From Ministeria vibrans ATCC 50519 (Eukaryota > Opisthokonta > Filasterea): 41,053 nucleotides of DNA. The notes beneath the pieces were generated by a model. The model was given only the letters and a program-made list of their open reading frames with translations, searched no databases and was not told the origin of the DNA. Position 1 is the first letter of the stretch, and the number at the start of each line of letters is the position of its first letter. The stretch lies in contig CALSCP010001329.1 of the NCBI GenBank assembly GCA_943704425.1, forward strand, positions 46,875 through 87,927, read 5' to 3'. Of the stretch, positions 1 through 9,280 are shown piece after piece. A program made the translations under genes and the position numbers.

Positions 1-47
1 CCCCATGTCACTCACACAGTCACACATGCAAACACCTTCTTCTGTCC

Positions 48-1453
48 TTACCCCTTTAAATAATTAGTGTCGTTCTCACCGGGTCGCGCGGTGGTCATGA
101 GCATCGACCGGCGTCCACGCGCAACGGGAACAACTGCATCTATGAATGTTAAAAAAAAGAAGAAAACAAAAACAAAGCACTCAAAGTGAGTGCAGAGATA
201 CCACACATACAGTGCATCTTACGTGGCGAGCTAGCACCTTCGTCAATGACTTCACACACACCATCATCGGTTGAGTCTCTTTCCTCTCCATCAAAATCCT
301 CCTCCTCCTCCTCCTCTTCCTCCTCCTCATCTTCTGCTTCCCAATCCCGCCCCCCTTCAGCGTGTCCATACGCATCTTCGTCTTCATCGTCCTGCACGAC
401 AAACGACAGGTCCTCCTCGTCGGCGTCGTCATAGTCGTCTTCGTCGTCCTCACTCCCTAACGTATCTACAAGCACAATAAAAAAAAGAAAAAAAAAACAA
501 AAAGAAAGAGAAGGATACACTACATCAATCACACACCGCGCAAACCTGTGTGCCCTACCTCCATCTTCAGGCTCGCTCTCTATCGCTCCTTCTCCCTCCA
601 ACAACTCGTCGCCTTCCTCCGCTTCGTCAGAATGCACGGACCCTGCCAACTCAAGCTCACCGCCTGTCACAGACCAATTTCGTTACGACATAACAAAAAA
701 ACCCCCGTTAAACCCTTTGTTCACACGTACCAACCGTACACGCGTCGTAATGGTTTAAAATGGGCCCTTGCGGACCGTCATCATCATCATCATCGACAAA
801 CTGACATCCTTTCAACAGGTTTGCCAGTTCGTCCGCACGCTCGCCATTCTCCCCTGCCGTTCCTTCCATTGCGTCCGTCTCAATTCCATCATGAATAGCC
901 ACAGATTCCATTGCGGCCGCAATCGAAGCAACCTCGTCCGTCGCGAAACAATCACTGGTGTCCGCAGCCTTAGCCAGTGGGGCGTCAGTCAGCGCCTCCT
1001 CCTCTTCGTCGCTGCTGTCGACAACACGACGACTCCGAGGTCGCACTCGTCCGGCCAGTGGCGAACACTCATTGTTCTCCTCCTCATGCTCAACGATCTC
1101 TTCGGACTCTGCAGTATTTGTCTGTGAGGGTTTGAATGTCAATAAGTTGAACGAACGCAATTTTTTGAAAAGAGCGCAAACCTGGTCGTGATCGCCGTTC
1201 GGTACCATTTCACGGCTCCTGCTGCTGCTTGCCGAGTTTTCTTTGTTACGTGCCTTCCACCGAGTGGGCATGTACTTCTGTTGGAGCACCACCTTCGCCA
1301 GAGTCAGAGTCAGACACTCTCAGTCGCGGTGTTTCTTTTTGAAAAAGTTTCGCCAACCTCTTTGAATTTCCGTTGCATTGTCGGCTCATTCCACTTCCAG
1401 CGAGAAGAGGCTTCCGTAAACTGATTGCGTAGAGTCTCCAGCCGAGAGTTCAT
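48..1453 (-). CDS. Acidic protein of unknown function, five exons
   Basis: I do not recognise this gene. The model on the minus strand has exons 1358-1453, 731-1292, 559-663, 223-465 and 48-139. These join in phase to 365 residues. Splice signals seen include GTACGT at 730, GTAAGA at 222, a GTAG acceptor at 466 and a poly-T/CATAG acceptor at 140. The first intron (1293-1357) has a weak donor, GTTGGC, and is the least certain. The N-terminal third is basic and mixed (WKWNEP, KYMPTRWKARNKEN). The rest is rich in Asp and Glu, with a run of Glu encoded by a GAG/GAA tract near 300-345. The composition suggests a nuclear, chaperone-like or disordered protein, but that is inference from composition only. 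An alternative ending that reads through the last donor would add a hydrophobic tail encoded by the pyrimidine-rich intron, which I consider an artefact. The ATG at 1453 lies head to head with the RapGEF gene. Confidence 0.6.
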
Positions 1454-1624
1454 GCTGGGGAGCGTTCCGTAAGAGTGGGCTGAAAGGTAAAAAATATTAA
1501 TGAGTTATGAACTATGAATGGTGACAATGATCAATTAGATTTGACACTTACTTTCTCTTTATACTCTCTCTCTCTCTTACTTGCTCTCTGTCTGTGTATC
1601 TTTCTGACTGCTCAGACTTCCAGC
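1454..1624. promoter_or_regulatory. Divergent intergenic region, acidic-protein gene / RapGEF gene
   Basis: These 171 bases separate the two divergent start codons and must hold both promoters or 5' leaders. On the minus strand a GTAAGT donor near 1551 and a TTTCAG acceptor just upstream of the ATG at 1453 suggest a spliced 5' untranslated region. A CT-rich tract lies at 1555-1600 on the plus strand. I see no clear TATA box. Confidence 0.4.
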
Positions 1625-2446
1625 ATGTCGAAAATGTCAACAGGGAAGCGCGCGGTGACGTCTTCGACAAGTTCGCCGTCGTCTGGTCGCCTTCGCCGGC
1701 CCTCCCGCCAGCTCTCCATGAGCGCCAACGTCGTCAACCAGATGCTGGGGCACCACCATCAAACCTCGCGCGTTGCCTTTCACGACGCAATTGTGAAACC
1801 GTAAACTCGAACCCCAAAATTGTTATTCTCATGGTTTTGAAAAAACTATCTTCCACTCCGTTCGTCTGCTGGACGCTTGTTTCCCTCTCGTTTCACCTCT
1901 CCATATGGGACTGTATGTTTCATTGCACCCTTTGCGCCCTGCTATTATCCCCTCAGTCCGACTGTGATCGAGAAATATTTACGAGCCATAGCAACGTCAT
2001 CAAACCTTTTTTTGGGGGGAAACACTCTTTGGATGTGTGTGAAGCAACCCTAGCCCTCCCCATTGCGCATTCTCCACGCCGTGCACGACTCTTCTTCTTT
2101 TCCTGTATTCTCGTCGATTACATATTGTAGTTATAATATCGTTTTCGCTTGAAAAAAACGACGCTTGTCAAACCTTGGCACAAAAAAAAAAACGTCTCTG
2201 GTCGTTCGTTGTGTGTCTCCTTGTCCTCTTCCTCACCTGTTCTCCTCTCCTTTGGATGTATCTGTGTGCCCTTTGGAACAGACGGACGGACCGCAAGCCG
2301 GAGGACATTGACATCATTGCGTCGGAGCTGCGCAAACTCGAAGCGATGGGCAAGTTTGCCGATGAGCTCATGCCGGCCGTCGCGCAGGTTGCCGAGCTTG
2401 TGACGTACGGCAAGGACAAAGTGGGTACGTCGCAGTGTACACTATG

Positions 2447-2516
<70 letters not shown>

Positions 2517-2537
2517 ATGCGTGTGTGTGTATGGGTA

Positions 2538-2620
<83 letters not shown>

Positions 2621-5600
2621 CAAGACACATTGTGTTAATCTGTTTGTGGGTGCAGTCTTTGAGATTGGTGACCAAGGCACCGCATTCTACGTGATTGCCA
2701 GCGGATCAGCCGCGGTCGCCGTGCCGTCGCGTACCGACCCCAAGAGTGAGACAGTCGTGTGTTGTCTGTTCTCGGGTCACGGTTTTGGCGATGTCGCTCT
2801 GATCAACAGCAAGCCGCGCAATGCGACTGTGCGCAGCCGCGAGTCGTCTCAGTTTGTGCGCATTCTCAAAGATGATTTCCTCAATATCTGGAAGAGGCAA
2901 CGCGAAGTAAGCCATTGTGCATTGCGGACCTTTTTTTTCTTTTTTTCTAAACATACGTGCCGTATAGATTGAAGAAGAGGCGGAGAATGCGACGACGAAA
3001 CAAGCGTCGGAGCGAGGGGCAGCACACGGTGTGAAGGAGCCGTCGGCGCGCGTATCACAGTTGCTAACCGTGCCAGGGGGTCCCACAGGCAGTCCCAAGC
3101 CGGGGCTGAAGCGCGTCTCGTCGGCTGTGTCCGTTTGTTCGTTTGAGGGCGACACTGCCGACGAGGCAGGCTCGTCAAAGCAGGACCAGAGTCCTAATGC
3201 GTCCATGGCGAGCATCGACTCGGTTCTGTCATCCCTTCGCAAAGAGTAACAAAAAAAAGCACATTAATTATTCGTATGTTTGTCTTGTTTTTTGTATGGT
3301 GTTTGTACTCTTTGATGTATTCATTTGGCTTTTTATGTGTATCTGACTATTTATTTGGCATTTGTGTGTATCTGATTATTTATGTGACATTTTATGTGTG
3401 TCTGACTTGTGTGGACTTGTTTAGACCGACCAAACGCGATGCGGAGGACATTGCGAACATTTTCAATGACATTATGCAGCTCAAGTCCATGTTTCACTTG
3501 TCTGCGTCCATCCGCAGACAGCTGGCGGCCGTGGTGGTTTTGGTTGAAGTACCGAATGCGGAGCACATTGGTACGTGGGGAGAAACACAGAGTGAAAATG
3601 ATAATGGAGATAATCTGACGCGCTGTTTTCTTCTCTCCCGCTTAGTGTTTGAGCAGGGCGATCAAGGCGAAACGTGGTATGTGATTCTGCGAGGCTCAGT
3701 GGATGTGGTTGTGAACGGCGTCAACGTGTGCACTCTGCGCGAGGGCGATGGTTTTGGCGAACTCAGTGTCATCAGCAACGACCCTCGGTACGCGAGTATC
3801 ATTTTTCCCCTCTCTTTCTCATGTGGTGTGTGTGTGTGTGTGTGTGTAGATCTGCAACCATCGTGACTGGTGAGCCTGGCTGTCAATTTGTCACGGTGCA
3901 GGCGAATGATTACAAGCGCATTCTGAAAGACTTGGAGGAGAAGACAGTGCGTTTAATGGAGCACGATAAGGTCACCATGATCATGGAGCGCCTTAGCTTT
4001 GGTGTCGGAAAGGAAGGGTAATGTTCAGTGTTCGACACACTCTTTTTTTTGTGTATCTGGGACTATGTGTGTGTGTGTGTCTATCTCTCTCTATCTGTGA
4101 CTGTGACTGTGTGTATGTGTGTTTGTAACTCACTGGCTGTGCGCATGTTAGGTACATTGTGATGGCTGGAACACCAGAAAAACTGACAGAGCACCTTGAG
4201 AAGGAGCATGAAGCCGGTGAGTTGTTGTGGTGGTGTGTTTATTTTTGCGTTGTCTTGTCTTATTCAGTTCTTTTTCTACCAAACTGCACAGACCCAAAGT
4301 ACCTTCGGGACTTTTTACTGACGTTCCGGGCGTTTATGGAGCCATCAGCGCTGTGGAGGCATTTGATGGCGTCATTCTACTACGAACCGCCGGTTGCCAG
4401 CACCGTCGACAATGTTGATCATGTTCTGCGCAACCAGCGCGACCGACAGGCCAAGTACACAGTGTTTGTGTTGGGACTGTGGGTCACTGTTTCGTGTGGG
4501 TGCATATATCTGTGTGACTGATGCCTCTGGGTCTTGGTGTAGGGTTGTCGTCGTCATTTACGAGTGGATGAATTGCTTTATTGAGGATTTTGACGATGAT
4601 TTGGAGCTGCAGGTGAAACAGTTTGATTGGACACTCTGTCTTTCCACTCATATCAACTTTGTGGTTTTTTAGGAGAATCTCATCAAGTTTGTCGAGTCGT
4701 TAAGGCAAGAGAAACTGGAGGATGATCTCGACCAGTTTCTGTCTGAGATGGAAGACGCAGTCAAAGACGACGGACAGAAAGCGACGAGGTACGAGCGACA
4801 CAATATTCAAAATGGGATTCGCGCACAGCTCACACCCACTTGTTTGATTGTCTGTTTAGTGAGATGATGAAGAATGAAAATCAGTATCAGGCGCAGGTGA
4901 GTAACTCGATGAAATATGTCTCTGTAGTACGCGATTTCACATTCTTCTTTTCGTGCAGTTGCGCGCCTCGTTCTTCCGCAAACTCTCCGAACTCTCTGTG
5001 GGTCTTACGTCCAGTGATTCCCTCTCTCGCAAATCAATTTCTGCTCCCAATGTGACACAAGAACTTGGTATACGACGAAGAGAAAACGCAATGAGAGATT
5101 TTATTAGTTCCTTTTGCCTCGTTTCTCTATCTCTTTTGTTTTTTTTTTTCACTCTCTCTCTCACTCTCTCTCACTCTCTCGCTTGCTTTGCAGAGCGCAT
5201 CAAAGTATACCTAAGCGACGAGAGCTACAAGACACTGGCAGTGCTGAGCAACACGCCCGCACGGGAGATCATCCAGTTGGCCCTTGAGAAATTTCATGTT
5301 ACAGACAAGTCTGTCAAGTGGAATCTCTGCGAAGTCCGTTCCGACGGTGGTACAGAGAATTTTTAGTGCGCTCGTTGGTCGAAACAAGACCTTTCCCTCT
5401 GATACTATTCCTTTCCGTAGCGGTGATTGTTCTTGCCGACACAGACTGCAGTCTAGGCGCGCGTCTGGGCCTCAACAGTCGTTACTATCTGCGTCACGAA
5501 GGCCAAGTGGAAATTGCTCTCCCCGCAAAATCGTACGCATAGCCACTGACACACTGACGCACTGAAAACGCACACTCTTTCTTCTTGCTCGTGTAGCTTT

Positions 5601-6954
5601 TCTGTTGAACAGCGTGTGGGACAGGCGTTTGTCGAGCTGGATGTGCGCGAAGTGACGCGGCAGCTGACACTGACTGACTTTGAAATGTACTCCAAGATTG
5701 ATCCCACCGAGTACATCTACCACATCTTCAAAAAGGGCGACGGTTCGCGCTCCGTCAACCTCACTGCCTTTTCCAACCGCTTCAACGAGGTACATCATTG
5801 TTTCTCCCTTTCTCAATCACGTTGTTTCTTTTTTCACTCTTCTTTACCTCTTCTCTACCTCTCTCTACCTCTCTCTATCTCTCTCTACCTCTCTCTACCT
5901 CTTCTCTACCTCCCTCCCACGCACAACACAGATACATACACGCTAACTATATTAATTTTATTATTAGATTATGTATTGGGTTGCGACTGAGATCCTTGTG
6001 TGCTCGTCGATGCAGAAGCGCGCGCTGACCATCAAGCGCTTCATCAAGCTCGCTATCTGCCTGCGCACTGTCAACAACTTCAATGCTCTCTTTGCTATTC
6101 TCAGTGGTCTTGCTAATGTCGCTGTCAGTCGTTTGAAGCTCACATGGGAGGTAATACCGTACAAATCTTTGTTGTTCCTGTTTTTCATCTTTTCTCACTC
6201 TCTCCATCTTATGGTTTCTCACTTTCTCACTCACTCACTTGCTTTCCTTCTCTCTATCACTTTGTTTCTTTCTTCTCTCTTTCTATCACTTTGTTTCTTT
6301 CTCCTCCCTCTCCCTCTCCCTCTCTCTCTCTCCAGCGCGTTCCTGCCAAGTACGCAGGGAAACTGGAGGAACTTCAATCGGGCATGGATCCGTCGCGCAA
6401 TATGCGCAACTACCGTATGATGTTTAGTGCGGCCGAGCCTCCTATGATTCCATTCTTCCGTAATGCTGAAACATCCCATCTTACTCATTTCACTCTCGAC
6501 TGGTCCTGACCCACCACTATCCTACAACTTCTTTTCAGCGGTTCTCATGAAAGACTTGACGTTTATCCACGAGGGCAACAAGAGCAAGCAGGAAGGGCTG
6601 GTGAACTACGACAAGCTGCGGATGATTGCCAAATCCGTTGACCAGGCAACGAAGGCGCAGCAAACGCCGTACCGTCGCGAACAGTTGCTCATCGAGGAGG
6701 AGAATGGTACCATTGGAGCTCTTCTGGGCGGAAAGTCCTTCCGGAATACATTGCGAGCAGGTCGACAGAAGCGGGTGCCACCAGAGATGGGCGAGGTAAT
6801 GCAGTTTACTCTCGCTCTTTTGTGCATCGCCTAATCATCTACGTAGGAGGCAAAGCGAGTACGCAAATCGCTTGCCGCATTGCACGTTCTTGACGACCAG
6901 CGCATGTTGGGGCGGCTGTCGCGCGACGCCGAACCTCCTGCGTCGTCTCATTGA
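1625..6954 (+). CDS. RAPGEF2/6-like Ras/Rap guanine nucleotide exchange factor with two CNB domains
   Basis: Twenty exons join in phase to 998 residues: 1625-1800, 2282-2424, 2656-2906, 2968-3245, 3425-3570, 3646-3787, 3850-4017, 4152-4216, 4292-4454, 4543-4612, 4673-4788, 4860-4896, 4959-5067, 5194-5349, 5421-5532, 5597-5789, 5968-6150, 6336-6459, 6539-6795 and 6847-6954. Domain order is CNB1 (about residues 60-190), a Ser-rich linker, CNB2 (285-430), REM (437-560), RA (622-712) and RasGEF catalytic (712-925). Matches to the PDZ-GEF family include a REM start similar to [17 protein letters not shown] in the RA domain, and IDPTEYI, MDPSRNM and LTFIHEGN in the catalytic domain. It should load GTP onto Rap/Ras-like GTPases at membranes. 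CNB2 keeps FGEL and the phosphate-binding Arg379. CNB1 has FGD in place of FGE, with Arg161 kept. No PDZ or DEP domain is present, unlike PDZ-GEF and Epac respectively. The start is the first ATG after a CT-rich tract, and an upstream leader exon is possible. Confidence 0.93.
2449..2618 (+). repeat. (TG)n microsatellite in RapGEF intron 2
   Basis: A nearly pure TG dinucleotide array, interrupted once around 2516-2545 by GCATGC and ATGGGTATG. It fills most of the 231-nt intron 2425-2655 between the two CNB1-coding exons. The Cys-Val open frames through it are repeat artefacts. Confidence 0.97.
6251..6304 (+). repeat. Two copies of a dispersed pyrimidine-rich repeat in a RapGEF intron
   Basis: Two tandem copies of a unit close to CTATCACTTTGTTTCTTTC lie in the intron 6151-6335. 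The same unit recurs in other introns and intergenic DNA of this window, in both orientations. Confidence 0.75.
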
Positions 6955-7094
6955 CGGCCATTCTCGATTAATTTAAATACCACGCTTCTTCTTCGCAATG
7001 AAAGTATACCCATCCCAATGCACAGAGAGACGCTCCCCACCGGATTTGAGAAAGAAAAAGAAGAAAAAAGAGTGCAATAGAACAATCAGGTCAA
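6955..7094. other. Convergent 3' intergenic region, RapGEF / DLST
   Basis: These 140 bases lie between the stop codons of two convergent genes. They hold AT-rich and A-rich sequence expected of 3' untranslated regions. I see no further gene. Confidence 0.5.
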
Positions 7095-7893
7095 TCAGAT
7101 GTCGAGAAGAAGACGACGGGGATCAGAGACTGCGTCGCAGATGGCCTTGAGAGCAGTAACAGCCTCACGTCCATCGATGATGCGATGGTCGTACGTGAGC
7201 GCGACGTACATCATCGGACGGATCTCAACCTACACACACATTCATATACAAGGGGGTGTTGTGTGAGAGTTGGTTAATTGATTCGTTTATGACACTCTAC
7301 CTTTCCGTTGATGGCGACGGGACGTTCCTTGATGCCGTGCATGCCGAGAATGGCCGACTGGGGCGGGTTGAGGATAGGCGTGCCCATGAGCGAGCCGTAG
7401 ACACCACCGTTGGAAATGCTAAAGGTGCCACCGCTCATGTCTTCCAGAGCCAGTTTGCCTGCGCGAGCCTGTCCAAATTGTGTGTATGTGAAGTGTGAGA
7501 CAATGAGGAAACACAACGGTGCTTCAACAACGTTTTTACCTTCTCGCCCATTGCGGCAATACCCTTCTCGACGTCGGCAAAGGACATGTCCTGGCAGTTG
7601 CGCAGCACTGGCACGACGAGTCCCTTGGGCGTCGCCACCGCCACACTCACGTCAATGTAGTCACGGTACACAATCTCATCGCCGTCAATCACTAGGCAGC
7701 AACAACACGTGAATACAAAACAACAGGCTTCAAGAAACATGAGTCTTACCAGCGTTGACAGCAGGGACCTGCTGAAGGGCAGCCACGCTTGCCTTGACAA
7801 ATGCAGACATGAAGCCAAACTTGATGCCGTGCTTCTTCTCGAACGTTGCCTTGTGCTCGTTTCGCATGGCCATCAGTCCACTAAGAAAGAAAT

Positions 7894-7933
<40 letters not shown>

Positions 7934-9191
7934 GGAAGAAAGAAACAAAGTGATGGAGAGGGAGAGAAGAGAAGAGAAGAGAAAAGAAGAGAAGAGAAGA
8001 GAAGAGAAAGAAACACAGTGATAGGGAGAGATAAAGAGAGAGGAGAAAGAAACACAGTGATAGAGAAGAGAGAGAAGAGAAATAAAGTGATAGAGGGAGA
8101 GGAGAAAGAAACAAAAAAAAACAAAGTGATAGAGAGAGAAAGAAGGGAGAAAGAGACAATGGGAGAGTATTGTGAGTGGTGCAATTTGGATCAGTTGCAT
8201 TGTACCTCATGTCGACTTCGTTGAAGGTCGTGAGCATTGCTGCCGTGTTTTGTGCGTCCTTGAGACGCTCGGCGATGCGCAGACGCATACGAGTCATTTT
8301 GACCCGCGTCTCCGAGCGCACGCCGCTACTTGCAGCCGGGGCAGAAGGAGCAGCAGCAGCCGCCGCCGCAGCAGCAGCAGCGGGTGCAGCTGCAACCTTG
8401 GGTGCTTTCGCCTGTTGAGGCGCCTCGGGTGCCTTTGCAGGCGTTTGGGGTGCATCAGCCTCTGGTGCGGCAGCGGGGGTCTCGACCTTTGGTGGTGGTG
8501 TGGATGCAGTGACTTCACCGAGCTCGAGTTTGAAGAGCGGCTTGCCGACGGTCGCGCGCTCACCCTCGGGCACACAGTGCTCGACAATGGTCCCACTCTT
8601 GGGCGAGTTGACGTCGATGTTCACCTTGTCCGTCTCGATGGAGCACACAGGCTCGTCGCTCTGAACCTGGTCGCCGACGCCTGCCAGCAACCATTCGGGT
8701 TAGAGTGTAGCAAAGAGGAGAGAGCGCAAAAAAAAAAAAAAAAAAAAGACAAAGGAAAGAACGAACCTTTCATCCAATCGGCAACAATACCGTCTGAGAT
8801 GGAATCAGCGAGGGTGGGGCACATGATGGTCTCAATGTCAGCCCCTACGCGTAAGTGAAAGTGTGAGGAGAGCGCAGTGGACTGTTTGAGAGAGAGAATT
8901 GGGAATAATTTGCATGAGGAGATGTGCTCAGAGACAAAAGTTGGCTGTGCTCTCGCAACAGAGCGAAATACAGCAAACGGGCGGGTAGACGCAACATATG
9001 CACATGTAAGGGACGTACACACGGCAGCGGAGGAGCGGAAGTTGCGAATGTCAAACAGTCTAGACGAAAGAGAAGGAATGATCAAAAGACGAGCAGTGAC
9101 ACGCCTCCTCTTACCTGGGGCGCAGGGCCGCCTTAGCCAGCGACGGCGACTTGAGAGTGCGTGCCAAAAAGCCAGCAGATCGACTTAACAT
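7095..9191 (-). CDS. DLST: Dihydrolipoamide succinyltransferase, E2 of 2-oxoglutarate dehydrogenase, mitochondrial
   Basis: Eight exons on the minus strand join to 418 residues: 9115-9191, 9019-9059, 8767-8844, 8206-8680, 7750-7880, 7540-7691, 7301-7468 and 7095-7229. The protein transfers the succinyl group from E1-bound lipoamide to CoA in the TCA cycle. Residues 1-38 are Arg/Ser/Ala-rich with few acids, as in a mitochondrial presequence, and include the small exon encoding [13 protein letters not shown]. The lipoyl domain follows, with Lys84 in ETDKVN. A Pro/Ala linker with a run of Ala leads straight to the catalytic domain. No E1/E3-binding domain is present, which is typical of DLST rather than pyruvate dehydrogenase E2. 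The catalytic domain contains [30 protein letters not shown] and the C-terminal DHRIIDG with active-site His near residue 389. The start is the only ATG giving a presequence. It lies 89 bp from the eIF2B gamma start. Confidence 0.96.
7881..8205 (-). repeat. Purine/pyrimidine-rich intron built of a dispersed repeat (DLST intron 4)
   Basis: This 325-nt intron is nearly all GA on the plus strand. A (GA)n stretch at 7896-7928 is followed by about five divergent units of the dispersed repeat, recognisable by AAGTGAT or CAGTGAT followed by GGAGAG or AGAGAG, at about 7932-8150. Read in the gene's sense the units are pyrimidine-rich. Confidence 0.8.
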
Positions 9192-9280
9192 GATAGGAGA
9201 AGAAGAAAATTTAACAATAATGAATAAAGTGTAATGAGTCGGTATGAGTGATCAATCATCAACAATTTATTTGTAGTACA
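9192..9280. promoter_or_regulatory. Compact bidirectional promoter region, DLST / eIF2B gamma
   Basis: Only 89 bases separate the ATG of DLST (minus) from the ATG of eIF2B gamma (plus). The stretch is AT-rich, with ATAAT and TTTATTTG motifs. TTGTAG just before the plus-strand ATG could be a leader-intron acceptor. Both promoters must overlap here or extend into the neighbouring gene. Confidence 0.5.

Noticed and set aside
149-222. Hydrophobic C-terminal tail of the acidic protein
   Set aside because: It arises only by reading through a GTAAGA donor into a T-rich intron. Splicing to the acceptor at 140 gives an in-phase, ordinary C-terminus.
2435-2694. Open frames encoding long Cys-Val or Thr-His repeats on both strands
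   Set aside because: They are translations of the (TG)n microsatellite within a RapGEF intron whose borders are fixed by the flanking CNB1 exons.
1625-6954. Calling the exchange factor Epac (RAPGEF3/4)
   Set aside because: There is no DEP domain, and the REM, RA and catalytic segments match the RAPGEF2/6 group better. Two CNB domains alone do not make it Epac.
7896-8160. CRISPR-like array of spaced repeats
   Set aside because: The units are degenerate GA/CT-rich sequence in a eukaryotic intron, with no constant repeat and unique spacers.
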